The notes under the pieces were generated by a model. That model searched no databases, had not been told where the DNA came from, and saw only the letters and a list, made by a program, of their open reading frames with translations. A DNA stretch of 64,000 nucleotides, taken from the NCBI GenBank assembly GCA_036346375.1, contig CM070500.1, positions 67,336,525 to 67,400,524 on the forward strand. Direction: 5' to 3'. The DNA comes from Guadua angustifolia (lineage: Eukaryota; Streptophyta; Magnoliopsida; Poales; Poaceae). The position numbers and the translations under genes were made by a program. Positions 10,237-21,299 of this stretch are shown here, piece by piece (positions within the stretch are counted from its first letter, which is position 1; every line of letters starts with the position of its first letter).

Positions 10237-10499
10237 GGCCCCTCACATAGACGATTCGCAAAAAGGGCAAAAGTACATGACGTTTCGGGTCCCAAGAAAA
10301 ATCGACAGAAGTGGGGAGGACCGAGACGGTTGCGTGCTCAGAAGTGGTGGGTCCATCCAGGAATGCACTGACATTAAATGAGACCTAAAAGAAATTGGCG
10401 AGGGTTCTAGGATGGACCCGGTGGCTACTGTCGGCATACTTTACGCCAGGGTACCCTCTCCGCCGCAGACAAGTAAGACCACGTGGCGACCTAGCGAGC

Positions 10500-11165
10500 A
10501 GGCGGGCGATCAGGCCCCACTCGCTGGGTGGCCGGCCCACATGGCGGCCTGGCGAGCAGGCGGGCGATCATGCCCCTCTCGCCGGGCGGCTGGCCCATGT
10601 GGCGGCGACGCGGCGGGTGATCGAGCCCCACTCGCCAGCGATCGGCTCACGTGGCGGCTGGCGACCAGGTGGGCGATCGAGCCCCTCTCGGCGGCAATCG
10701 GCCTATGTGGCGTCTGGCGGCGGTGACGATCAAGCCCCTCTTGCCGGGCGGCCGCCGTGGCGGCTTTGGCGGCGGTGCGATCGAGCCCCACTCCCGGGCG
10801 ATCGGCCACGTGGTAGCCTAGCGATCGAGCCCGTCTCATTGGGCGGCCGGCCCACGTGGCGGTCTACGAGCAGACGGGCGATCAGGTCCCACTCGCCAGG
10901 CGATCGGCCCATGTGGCGACTGGCGGCGGTGAGCGTCGAGCCCCTCTCGCGGTCGGCTAACCCATGTGGCGGCTGGCGGCGGTGAGCGATCGGGCCCCAC
11001 TCACGGCGATCGGCCTCGTGGCGACTGGCGACCGAACAGCGATCGAGCCCCTCGCCCGGTGGCCGCCGACGTGTGACTGGCGGCGGCGGTGTGACCAGGC
11101 CCCACTCGCCGAGCGACTAGCCTACGTGGCGGCCTAGCGAGCAGGCAGGCGATCAGGCCCAAGCC
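10500..11165. repeat. GC-rich minisatellite in the LTR U3 region
   Basis: About 13 degenerate units of 47-60 bp, each with GCGATC(A/G)(A/G)GCCCC(A/T)CTCGC followed by CGGCC(C/T)A(C/T)GTGGCGGC(T/C)GGCG. Long open frames on both strands across it are a by-product of its low-stop, GC-rich composition. Confidence 0.85.
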
Positions 11166-11465
11166 GGGCCATGCGGGCGACCAAAAGAATGAGAAGGAGG
11201 CCTCGCCTCGAAGTGTCCTTCCCCTGACACGCTATGTCAGAGCCATTGATTGTGAAGAGTATTGCTGTCGACACGACGATGGTCCATTCCTCTGACGCCT
11301 CACACCTAACCCGTCGTAGGAAGGTCGCATCTCGGGCGGACCGGGTGAAGCCATACAGCGGCACGGAGAATGAGGCTTGGAGGACAGAACTATAGTGATG
11401 GGTGTAATAAATGAATCGTAGATCAGTATGATGTCACCTTCTCACCTGCCCGAGCCAGCCCAGTC

Positions 11466-11472
11466 TATATAA
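11466..11472 (+). promoter_or_regulatory. TATA box of the Tat LTR
   Basis: TATATAAG within GTCTATATAAGGGAGC, 37 bp upstream of the purine-rich GGGGGGACCGAGGGGAGA leader; the usual position for the U3/R border of an LTR. Confidence 0.6.
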
Positions 11473-11798
11473 GGGAGCTCTGGTGCATGGAAGAGGGGGG
11501 GACCGAGGGGAGAAACCAAGACTTAGAGAGAAAAAAGAAAAGGAGGACGAATTGAAGAAAGCATTGTAACCAACTCAATATACATCAACAAAGATCTAGC
11601 AGGACGTAGGTCTGTTACCCACACTGGGGGCCCGAACCTGGGTACATCGGTGTGTTCTTTGATCTGTTGACCCCCGGATCCCCTTGCGAGAGCCATTAGG
11701 GTGTCCGACCGCGAAGACGCCCTCTACCGAACCTTATTCTCCGTCCTGGGAGAAACCCTGTCCGCCGATAGGTTCCTGTTCGGTGAAATACGCCGACA

Positions 11799-12845
11799 AT
11801 CGCCTTCAAGGCAAAGGCGGAGTCAAGTGATGAGGTGCTTGAGGACTCCGAAGATGAAGACACAGAGGAGGAGATGTCACTCCATGTAAGAAGGATGAAA
11901 AAGTTCATGAGAAGGCGCTCAAGCTCAAGCGGTTCCCAAAGATTTAAGAAAGGGCAACATTCTAGCACCAACCGGTATGCAAATATTTGTTGCTATGAGT
12001 GTGATGAGAAGGGGCACATTGCCTCTCATTGCCCTAAGAAGAAGGATGACAAGAATAAGTCGCCCAAGAAGAAGAAATTCTTTTAAGGAAAGAAGAAACT
12101 TTTCAAAAAGCTTCAAATAGATGGTAAAGGTGAAGCTCACATTGGAGAGTGGAACTCCGAAGAAGAATACTCAGACTCTGACTCATCCGAGGAAGACACA
12201 CCATCAAAGAAGAAAGGGATCGCCGGCATCGCTATAAAAGAAGCTTCATCACTATTCGTCACTCCTTTATGTCTTATGGCTAAAGGAGATTTTAAAGTAA
12301 ATTCAAATGATGATGATGAACCTTCATATGATGAGTTAATGGATATGCTTGAGGATTTAAATGAGTATCTTGGCAAAGAAAAATCCAAATTTAAGGTTTT
12401 GAGAAAAGAATTTCTTTCTCTCAAAAATTCTTATGAGGAGCTAAAGGATACTCATGAGATTCTCCTTGCCAAGGATCATTCAAAATCCACAAAAGATATA
12501 GGTATCGAATGCAATATTCTTGATGATTTACCTAGACTAGAAGTTGATTCATATTATGTAGCAAAATCAAGCATAGCAACTTCATGTTATGATTTGGTAA
12601 ATATGTCATGTTCTAATGAAAGTGTATGCCATGAAAATTTGATTGTTGAAAACAATGAGCTTAAAGAACAAGTGAACAAACTAAATAAAAGTTTAGATAG
12701 ATGCTTTAAAGGCAAGGATACCCTAAATAAAATTTTGAATAGTCAAAGATGTTCTTATAACAAAGAAGGATTAGGGTATGTTCCTAAAAAGAACAAGAAA
12801 TTAAGTAACAAGGGTCACAATCCATCCAAAAAGCGGAAACTTTGA
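11799..12845 (+). pseudogene. SIRE-lineage Ty1/copia gag, 3' part
   Basis: The reading frame runs from the border with the Tat LTR to 12845. It shows SSDEVLEDSEDEDTEEEMSL, a CCHC zinc knuckle CYECDEKGHIASHC (about 11985-12030), a lysine-rich stretch, GIAGIAIKEASSLFVTPLCL and then a long coiled coil (YDELMDMLEDLNEYLGKEKS, ENNELKEQVNKLNKSLDRC). This order is characteristic of Gag of SIRE/Maximus elements. An in-frame TAA at 12084-12086 interrupts it. The N-terminal part is missing at the Tat LTR border, where the Tat element apparently inserted. Protease, integrase and RT do not follow: the sequence jumps to the element's 3' region. Confidence 0.8.
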
Positions 12846-13449
12846 GGATATAAGGGGCTATGCATGGAACTTGATTGCTAAAATCATGGCAAAAGAAAAG
12901 TTTGATGTGGTGGACTTCATTATGAGAGAAATGGCTCAGTTTGCTAGAGAAAGGGGGAGGACAATTTACTTTGCTCCATATATTATGGCGCTAATCAGAA
13001 GAGTGGCAGGGTATAATAGTCCCACTCCTACTCCTCACAAGCCATACAAGCCTCGAGTTGCACCTCCTCAAGTGCTGCACCACATTGCCCAGCAGCAGTT
13101 ACAGCAGCAGCAAGAAAGGGATTAGGCTCAAGAGCAAGCCGCTCAAGCTCCTCAAGCACCTTCGGCGCCAGATGCTTACCTTGCTAGTCTTGAGAGTCTT
13201 CGGTTTGACATGATAGGCCAATTTGCACTCGTCCTTGAGCTCCAATATCATAACCGTTAGATGGTGGAAGAAGTCCGAGGGCGTATGGATGCTCTGAGCA
13301 CGTCTGTTGATCAAATTCGAAATGAGCTTCTTCCCGTCTCCTTCCATCGCTTTGGTCGTCGCCCTGCTAGCAGCAGTGCTCCTTCTCCACCTCATCCTCC
13401 TCAGCCTTCGTCCTCCGCTCCAGGCTCTCCTAAGGAAGGAGAGGCATGA
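12846..13449 (+). pseudogene. SIRE 3'-region ORF remnant (gag-like/env-position domain)
   Basis: Two pieces in the same frame, 12871-13125 (ending in a Gln-rich run) and 13261-13449, separated by stops, read IYFAPYIMALIRRVAGYNSP and later VRGRMDALSTSVDQIRNELL with a Pro/Ser-rich tail. Grass SIRE elements often carry such a conserved hypothetical domain next to coding DNA. It directly follows the gag coiled coil, so the whole pol gene has been deleted between them, or this copy is a non-autonomous derivative that relied on pol supplied by others. Confidence 0.5.
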
Positions 13450-14064
13450 AGATTCCTAACAATTCCCTTTTGGTCTTTGATGACAAAGGGGGAGAAGAAG
13501 GGAAGATGAAGAATTGAAGACCTGAAGATCAGAAGCAGTTGAATGTGGAGTAGCTTAGTGCTAAATATAAATATATATCTTATGTAATGAATCTTATTTC
13601 CTTTTGGTGGTGGTTTCTTTTTGGATATTGGACTATTTTCTTTTAGTTATGGAAGATGGATGATGAACTATTTGCACTTAAATATTAACTGACTTATCTT
13701 CTGTGTCTCTTGTTTATGCGCTTTAGCTCCTAAATTGTTTCGATTATTAAGTTACTCATAATCTCAACAATTATAAATTATCTATACTCGTTTTCAAGTT
13801 CAGTTAAACCTCGTCATTTTCTTAAAGGAACCTGTATACAAATGTGCTAAACTCAAATTTCTCATCCAAGCACATTTGTAGGGGGAGTTTTTCTCATTTA
13901 ACAATATTTTGAATCAAATACCTTCTTGGTCTCCAAAAGACAAAATATTGTTAAATAAGAATCTTCTGCGTGTGTAACTAATCTTCTATTAGTTGCTCAC
14001 TCAAAATCTTAACTTACTTCAATTCATTCATAAGGATTGTCATCAATTACCAAAAAGGGGGAGA
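13450..14064 (+). other. SIRE 3' untranslated region and polypurine tract
   Basis: No coding sequence is seen. Purine-rich GACAAAGGGGGAGAAGAAGG occurs at about 13480. The functional polypurine tract is AAAAAGGGGGAGA at 14052-14064, immediately before the LTR start. Confidence 0.65.
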
Positions 14065-14065
14065 T

Positions 14066-15784
14066 TGAAAGCATCTAGGCCCCTACATGATTAAGGTTTT
14101 GGTAATTAATGACAATCAAGGCTAAAGGACTGACCGTGTTTGTATGAGAAAAATGAAAACAGGTGATTCAAATTCTTTGAAGACCATAGAAGCATCAAGA
14201 GGATGAAAAAGGAAGAGTATGCATCAAATGTGCAAGCAATCTAGGTATAAAAGTTTAGGGTTATTTTTTAGCTGTTTTTGCCAATTTTGGTGTTGAAGAA
14301 AAAATCGGATTGTTAAGATAGATGCCGTACTATAAAGGGGGACTTGATTAGTAGCTTGAACTCAAAAGTGCAACCAATATGGCTCAATTTCGAAATAGTT
14401 CATTCAAGCATTCAAATTGTGTTTAAAATCTCTGCCCTCATTGTCATGGCCGGCACTACCGAAATGGTAGAGCGGTAGTACCGCTCCGCACGTGCGGCAC
14501 TACCGGTATGAGAATGTCGGAAGCTTTTTTAACAGTGAGCGTGTTTCTTCGGAAAACAGTCGGCCGGCACTACCGTGTGCTAGAGAGGTAGTGCCACACT
14601 TGCGGCACTACCGCCCTAACAACAGCGGTATCTATTTAATAGAGAGCAGTTTTTTCTTGGAACATTGGCCGGCACTACTGTCCATTACTTGCGGTATTGC
14701 TGGATCCTACGGCAGTACCGGCCATGCATCAGCGGTAGCTTTCCAACAGAAGTGAATATTCATTCAAAAAAGGGGTGGCCGGAACTACCGGTGTGCTTGG
14801 GTGGTAGTGTTGCACATGCGGTACTACCGCACTGACACCTGCGGTAGTTATTTAACAGAATGAATGTTTTTGGTCGTCAAACTTGCGGCACTACCTGTCC
14901 TAATTGCGGTAGTGCCGGACATGGAGGGAATTTTGAGAAAATGGCTACGTGTCAGTGCATTAAATGCCCGAACTAGCCGTTGGCTCCATGGGCGGCACTA
15001 ACGGCCCTTAGAGTCTTGATAGTCTGCGGCCTGTGATTTTTGGATAATTGGTATGTGACTAGTTTAAGTGTGAGAGGGTTATAAATACCCCCTCACCTGT
15101 ATTGAGGGCTGGTTGGTGATCCATTGAATACATTTAGAGCCCTAGCAACTTTCTCCTCTCATAAGTACATTCAATTCTTGATTTTTGAGTTTGGAGAGAA
15201 AATTTGAGTGCATTGCATAGCAATTGTTGAGCCATCTTGGAAGCACTCGAAGGTCTCAAGCCAACATCAAGTCTATTACTCTTGGAAATTGCCGCCTCCT
15301 AGACGGCTTGAAGGCGTGAAGTTTCGGTGACCTTCACGAAGAAGATTGTGTGAAGGCCCGAACGGTTGTGAAGGCAAGGAGCTCGCCTACCCGGAGTGGG
15401 GAAGAGCTACCACGAGTGATCGAGAAAGGCTCAAGCAAGTGGAGCCGGCTTGAAGAAGTTCAAGCCACCTCAACGTGAAGTAGGGGAGACCGGCAAGTCT
15501 CCGAGACCACGGGATAAAAATTCGCATGTTCATCCTTTGTGGTTTGCATTATCTATCTTCTTGAGTAATTCTTCAATTCTAGCAAATTGATTGTCTTGCT
15601 TAAATTAGTTAAGTGGTTGGAGTACTTGAGTAGAAGAGATAATTTGGTGATCACTAGAATTATTTGATATTAAGAGTGCTAAAATTGTCATTCACACTTA
15701 GAATTCTAAAAACTTGATATTAGTACAGAGAAATTTAAAAACCACCTATTCACCCCCCTCTAGTCGGTTATCCTTTATCCTACA
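14066..15784 (+). repeat. 3' LTR of the SIRE element
   Basis: Starts TGAAAGCATCTAGGCCCC directly after the polypurine tract and ends TATTCACCCCCCTCTAG...CCTACA, the usual ends of grass SIRE LTRs. Length 1719 bp. It is followed by host or older transposon sequence and not by a primer-binding site, so it is the 3' LTR. The next five bases (GTATT) would be the target duplication, but the 5' end is not in the window. TATA-like TTATAAATACC lies at about 15080. Confidence 0.8.
14448..15010. repeat. Short palindromic GGCACTACCG repeats in the SIRE LTR
   Basis: At least ten occurrences of (C)GGCACTACCG or its inverse CGGTAGTGCCG/CGGTAGTACCG, alternating in orientation so that neighbouring copies can pair. 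Such blocks are common in SIRE-type LTRs of grasses. A related block recurs at about 49130-49400. Confidence 0.75.
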
Positions 15785-16099
15785 GTATTGTGTTTGATCT
15801 ATGATGGATGTCATTGTTTTACAACATGTTATCAACACGAGAATTTGTCAAGGTCGATTGAGATCATTTGCCTGCATCAATTTGCACTGCATTCAATTCG
15901 GCCATCATCAAGCGATTAATATATTGCAAGTCATACTTAAGTTTGTGGCACGTAAGTAAATCACACCTGAATAGTTTTTAATCCTGTAGATTAATTCCCC
16001 TAATTGCCTAAATTGCTTGTTTAATCTGATTGAAAAATTAGGGTTTTTGTTATACTGTTCATTAGAAAATTGAATTAAAAAATTATTATCTAGCCGGCT
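15785..16099 (+). repeat. Copia LTR end and leader-like sequence
   Basis: TTGTTTTACAACA at 15812-15824 is followed by TGTTATCAACACGAG, close to the ACGTTATCAGCACGAG phrase that follows the 5' LTR of many grass copia elements. This suggests that the SIRE element inserted just before the end of an older copia LTR. The following A/T-rich stretch has no gene. Based on pattern memory only. Confidence 0.35.
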
Positions 16100-16614
16100 A
16101 CGCCTGTAGCGTAGCCAACCTGACCCACTGTCAGTTTTCTTGGCTGAGCTGACATCTAGCCATGCTCGCACACCATGCTCACGTCGGTTAGTAGCCACAT
16201 GCCAGCCACTGAGCCAGCGGCTGGCTTGCAGCCGCACCGTGCCCCTCACAGTGTCATCCGCCACCATCTTGCTACCCCTAGCATGCTAGCCTCGTGCCTA
16301 TTGAGCTAGCCGTGCGCCGATCATGCTCAACGTCGGCCCTGAAATTGTGTCCTACTGGCCACACCCTTCGTGCCCACCACTGCGCTAGTCGCATAGGCTG
16401 CATCCCGAAGCTCATGTGCCTAGCTGCGCTTGCCGCACAGTGCTGACTGCACCTGTTGTGCCATATCGTGTCTGCCACACCCCCCTCTCCCATGCCTGAC
16501 AGCGCCGGCCACGCATGCGCTCGAGCATGACCTGTAGTAGCCCACAGCTGATTGTGCCTACTACGCTTTGGCAGCCACCCCCCAGTCGAGAAGCCATGAT
16601 CGCTTGCTGTGTTG
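16100..16614. other. C-rich stretch of unknown origin
   Basis: GC-rich on the plus strand, with short phrases such as GCCACACGAGC and CCATGCTC recurring. Open frames exist on both strands but show no recognisable domain. It leads into the 152-bp tandem repeat and is probably part of the same transposon-derived unit. Confidence 0.3.
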
Positions 16615-16918
16615 GCCGAGCCCACTTCAGCCACACGAGCGCACACTTGGAGTGCCACCTTCGTGTCACCAAAACAAGGGACCCTGGAAGGTAGCATTTT
16701 CAACCCTATCCGCCCACCTTGTGGGCCATTGTGGGCCGAGCAGCCCATAGGTTGTACGACCCGATGGCCGAGCCCACTTCGGCCACACGCGTGCATGCTT
16801 GGAATGCCACCTCCGTGTCGCCAAAAAAGGGGACCCTGGAAGGTAGCATTTTCAACCCTAGTCGCTTGCCTTGCGGACCACTGTGGGCCGAGTGGCCCAC
16901 AAGTCGTACGGCCCAATT
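16615..16918. repeat. 152-bp tandem repeat, two copies
   Basis: Copies at 16615-16766 and 16767-16918 share GCCGAGCCCACTTC(A/G)GCCAC, CACC(T/A)CCGTGTC(A/G)CC, GGGACCCTGGAAGGTAGCAT and TGTGGGCCGAG. Overlapping open frames on both strands are repeats of each other and not genes. Confidence 0.85.
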
Positions 16919-17222
16919 ACTTTTCTAGAAGAAAAACATAAGTGCAAATAGCAATTTCATGTTTTAACCCCTCAAGTTATGGTTAATTATAGCCGGACGT
17001 GTGAATATTTCTTTCTGGACCCTAAAGTTTCTAGCAATTCAAAAAAATAATTAATAAATTCAAAAAATATAGTAAATCTTAGAAATTGAATTTTTAAATA
17101 TATGGGCTTCCATAAATTTGTTTAACCTTAGACTTAGCACATATGTGAAACTCTATATCTCTGGGTTTATTTTTCTTGGCATAATTCCTTAATGAAGGTG
17201 TCAACTAAGGGCACAAAAGTTC
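16919..17222. other. AT-rich spacer
   Basis: No gene, RNA or clear repeat boundary is seen. The text resembles non-coding LTR-retrotransposon sequence (for example 'ACCCTAAAGTTTCTAGCAA'), without certainty. Confidence 0.3.
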
Positions 17223-17225
17223 TTA

Positions 17226-17538
17226 GGGTATATACAATGGTATGATGTCACCTATCTATATACTTTATTACGTAAGATTTTTGTTGATATGGAAGAGAGA
17301 GACAGAGGAGAGGGTATAGCTATCTCTTTGTAAAGAGACAATCATATAAACATCATAACATACCATTATGTGAGCTATTGTCTAAAATAAACACTTTTTT
17401 ATGCCATAATTAAAAGATTGTTGAATCTCATAGTGACAATTTAAGATATCATCTATTGTAGAAGCTGTCTTTAGTTTTGCCTTTAGATTACATACAAAAC
17501 TATATAGATAACACTCATCTCTACAATTGTACATGCTC
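17226..17538. mobile_element. Tourist-like MITE
   Basis: Imperfect terminal inverted repeats (GGGTATATACAATGG at the left; right end reads GAGCATGTACAATTG on the minus strand) are flanked by TTA on both sides (17223-17225 and 17539-17541). Size 313 bp, AT-rich, non-coding. TTA duplications and this terminal phrase fit PIF/Harbinger-derived MITEs. Confidence 0.6.
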
Positions 17539-17541
17539 TTA

Positions 17542-17833
17542 GGGATCAAGTCTATCATAGGTACTTCGTGCTAGGACTTTCATCTTTATGGGCGAAAAGG
17601 CTTGGAGTTTGATAGCGACCCCCTTATAGTAAGAGCTAACGATGGGTGGGAGAGTCTATAGGTACATTTTGACATGGATAGAGGGTCACCAACTCGACAG
17701 GGTTAATGACTAATATCTCCTACTAGGAGAGTGGACCTTTCGAATTATCCCGGGATTAGGCGGTTGTCCGATGGGTGATATGATGGTGAAGCTTCATAGT
17801 AGGTAGGGGGTACTTGTCCCATAGGGTTAATAA
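17542..17833. other. Retrotransposon-like spacer
   Basis: No coding region or boundary is recognised; G-rich phrases such as GGTGGGAGAGTCTATAGG suggest decayed retrotransposon DNA. Confidence 0.25.
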
Positions 17834-18680
17834 TGTTAGAAATTGGCCCATAGAGGTCCATTTTCTTTAATTTCAAAGCATATATGGTTTAATACCATAT
17901 TGCCTAGCCAAGTGAAGGAAAGACAATTTAAAAGGTGGAGTCATTGGCACTCCTTAAATAATGTGACACATAGCATGAGGATAACATGGGTGGATATTGG
18001 CTAAACACATGGGTGGACATTGGTTAAACACACGTGCACACATGCGCATATTCGTGTGACTTGGGACAAGCGACCGTGCTACATTGTAAAGTGTCCCCTA
18101 GCACATTGAATCCACCTTTTGTTTGGTTGAATCTTACAATTATCTCTCTATTCATTCTGTTTAAATGAGATTTAAATATCTATTTCAATTCAATTTAATT
18201 ATCATGACTAGTTACTATTGAATTAATTGACATAATGTGGTAAGTTACTAGTAAGTAACTGTCGCATTCAACTGATATAATGTTGTTAGTTACTGACGCA
18301 TATATATAAACACCTGAAGATATCCAGGCTAGATACACATGAATTGCTCCTCCATTCTTCCTCCTCATCTCCGGATTGATGTATTGTGGTGTTTAGTGTC
18401 TGAACCTCACCGACCTTCCTCCTCGATGTGCACCATGGAGGGTGAGTGGTATCTCTAAGCTACTGCCGTAGAGATCACCTACACGAGGTGGCAATAAGGT
18501 TTCTAGACAGCGCATCAGTGCAATTGCTCTGCTTCTTCCTTAACATCGACTATTTCCCTAACCGTGTTTGATGCACTTCTTCCTGTTTTTCACCAAGCCA
18601 ATTGTAAGTCATTTATGTGATCAATCAACACTGTTAATTTACAATACTTAAGCATATTCTGAAGTACAATGTGTTGCCTA
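17834..18680 (+). repeat. Probable 5' LTR and leader of a Ty1/copia element
   Basis: TGTTAGAAATTGGCCC at 17834 is a plausible LTR start. A TATA box (CATATATATAAAC, about 18298-18311) is followed by a pyrimidine-rich leader. The LTR end could not be fixed: no clear ...CA/primer-binding site pair was found. The gag/pol remnant that follows at 18799 is in the same orientation. Confidence 0.4.
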
Positions 18681-18798
18681 CTATTTTATGCATCTCCAAT
18701 ATTTTGTTATATTTGCCTCAAAATAAAATCTAGAATAAAAATATTGTGCATATTTCCAACATTCCAGAAACCTTATTGTGATTATTTTTATGATCCAG

Positions 18799-20795
18799 CA
18801 ATGGCTGGTGCTTCGGATGCTATGAAACATGAAAGGTTTTCTAGTAAAAACTTCTGTAGATGGTAGACAAGGGCCAATTTTTGGCTCATGTCGTTGGGGT
18901 TGTGGTGGGTGATCCACTCATAGTATCTATTTACAGTTGACTAGTACATATAGTTCGATAGTGTGAATAACACTGCACTACGCTGCCTTTTGATCATTTT
19001 GGTAGATCAACTTAACGATGTGCATATGAACTACACGTCTGCCATTGAGTTGTGGGATGCACTTGACCAACAGTATGTAGAAGCTGAAGCTGGCCATTGG
19101 TTGTATATGTGTGAGCAATTTTTTGATTTTATCATGGATGATGCTAATTTGATTGTTGCACAAGCACACGACCTCCAGCTACTGGTTGGTGAGATTGTGC
19201 ACTTGGGTTATGCATTGCCTCCTAAGTTTGTGGCTGCGGGTATTGTTGCCAAACTTTCTGTATCTTGGCGGGATTTTACCATTAGCTTAAAGCATAAGAG
19301 GGAAGAGATTTCTGTTGAGGATCTCATTGGAGCCCTTGATGTGGAAGAAAAGGTAAGAGCAAAAGATACACAAAGCACCACTAGTCAGAACAATGCCAAT
19401 GTCATCCAGAAGAAGTAATATGATAAGAAATTCAAAGGCTATAAACTAAACAAGACAACTAGTTTTAAAAAGAAGAAAATTGACAAGAAGGATATAAAGA
19501 ACATCACCTATTTCATGTGTAGAAAGGATGGTCATATGGCAAAAGACTATCGCTACTGTAAAGACAAGACAAATGAACCTGGCAAGAAAAATACCAACGT
19601 GACCATAGGCAAGGCCTTGACTTCAGGAGGGTATTATAATTATCCATTTGTTTTTCCAGCATGTTAATCCACTGATTGGTAGGTTGATACCGATGCTAAT
19701 GTTCTCGTGTATTCTGATATTTCCTTATTCTTCTTACTAGGCGATCGAGGCTTTCTCTGTCATAATGGGGGGAAAGGTCGTATGCTTCCATTCTTGGTGT
19801 TGGCACAATAGATCTGAGGCTTACTTTAAGGAAGATTGTCCACTTGAAGAATGTGCAGCATGTGCCAACAATAAAAAAGAACCTTGTTAGTGGTTCTCTC
19901 CTATGCAGGGATAGTTATAAGCTAGTATTTGAGTCAAATAAAGTTGTAATATCTAATTTTGGAAACTTTGGTGGTAAATGCTACGAGAGTGGAGGCTTGT
20001 TCTGCCTAAATATGCTAGAGTCTTGTTATAATCTAAATTTTGCAACTGGTTTGAATAAATGTGAGGCCAATGTTTAGCTTTCTCACTTCTATCATATTGG
20101 TTTTGATAGCATTGCTCGAATGTCTAGATTAGAATTAATTCCAAAATATAATATTATCAAATGATCAAAGTGCCAATCTTGTGTGCAAGTAAAGCAGCCT
20201 TAAAAACTCTTTAAGGGAATAGATGAAGAAAAGAACTTGGCACTATTAGATCTTATCTATTCTGACATGTGTGAGATGAATGGATTGTTGAAAAAAGGAG
20301 GCAAAAGATATTTTTATAACTCTTATAGATGATGCAACATGTTATTGCTATGTGTATTTGCTGAAAACAAAGAATGAAACTTTAAACTACTTTAAAATTT
20401 ATAAGGCCGAGGTTGAGATCTAACTAGGAAAGAAAATTAAAAGACTAAGGTTGTTTGTGGAGGAGAGTATACCTCTCATGAATTCTCCCAGTTCTATTCT
20501 AAGCATGGTATAATCTATGATGTTACACCACCATATTCTCCCCAATCAAATGGGGTAGCTGAGAGGAAAAACTGAACACTAACAAACTTGGTAAATGCCA
20601 AGTTAGAGAGTGCCATTATGCCTAATATGTGGAAGGGGGAAGCTATATTAACATCAACTTTTATCCTAAATAGTATAATACTAAAAAGTGTGAGATTACT
20701 CCATACGAGGGATGGAGGGGGAGAAAGCCCAATGTCAATTTTCTGTGAACTTAGGGGTGTTTTGGCAAAAGTCAATATAACATTGCAGAATATGT
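18799..20795 (+). pseudogene. Ty1/copia gag-pol remnant
   Basis: Gag begins MAGASDAMKHERFSSKNFCR, a start shared by many plant copia polyproteins of the TNT1-94-annotated kind. Then come ALDQQYVEAEAGHWLYMCEQ and LDVEEKVRAKDTQST up to 19418. A degraded zinc knuckle (CRKDGHMAKDYRYC) lies near 19520, a protease relic (VDTDANVLVYSDISLF) near 19690, GAG-pre-integrase near 19840-20080 (HLKNVQHVPTIKKNLVSGSL) and an integrase core near 20240-20600 (GIIYDVTPPYSPQSNGVAER). Many stops and frameshifts are present. Homology stops around 20795, where the next element begins; RT and RNase H are absent. Confidence 0.8.
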
Positions 20796-21009
20796 CGCCA
20801 TTTGAAATGGTGACTTGATGATGTGGATGTATTGTAGGATCTCTCACTATTTTGTTCGATGATAGAGTTTAGTCGCCATTTGAAGTAGCGACAGAGTTTT
20901 GTCACCAGTTCAATTGGCGACCGAGTTCTGTCACCAATCAAAATGGCAACAGTTTGCACAATGACAACTAGGGTACTACGTGAATTCGAGTACTACATGA
21001 ATTCGAAAG

Positions 21010-21235
21010 TTGTGGTTACTAGCACCGATACAAGTGATAGCTGCGTGTTGTCCAATTAGCCTGATAAAGCTACTACCCGCATGTTGTCTAATCGGCCTGA
21101 CAAAGCTGGTGGTAGCATGTTTTCCAATCAGGCTGACAAATGTGGTGGCCACATGTTGTCCAATCTGCCTGAGAAAGTTGTGTGTTTTCAAATTGGCCTG
21201 ACAAAGCTTGAGGCTCATATAGGGTTGCACAGTTA
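21010..21235. repeat. Array of ~40-bp TGACAAAGCT repeats
   Basis: About five degenerate units containing (C/T)CTGACAAAG(C/T)T and GCATGTTGTC(C/T)AATC. The same unit recurs at about 22520-22790. Confidence 0.65.
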
Positions 21236-21299
21236 TTTAGTAAAGACGATGTGATGATGGCATGTGATAGTGTGTTGTATATATGTTCTATGTGGTAAA

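Larger units (their letters stand above)
10429..11798 (+). repeat. 3' LTR of the Tat gypsy element
   Basis: The LTR starts TGTCGGCATAC and ends ATACGCCGACA, giving an 11-bp terminal inverted repeat with two mismatches and the usual TG...CA ends. Length is 1370 bp. A TATA box (TATATAA, 11466-11472) is followed by a purine-rich leader; the GC-rich repeats upstream lie in U3. The flanks (GCTAC to the left, ATCGC to the right) do not match, as expected if this is the 3' LTR of an element whose 5' end is elsewhere. A clear polypurine tract is not seen directly upstream, which is odd. Confidence 0.75.

Noticed and set aside
10395..10985. 196-codon plus-strand frame across the GC-rich repeats
   Set aside because: Repeated translation of the LTR minisatellite; open only because GC-rich repeats lack stops.
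16278..16941. 212-codon minus-strand frame and plus-strand partners
   Set aside because: They translate the 152-bp tandem repeat and its C-rich flank; both strands open, no domain.
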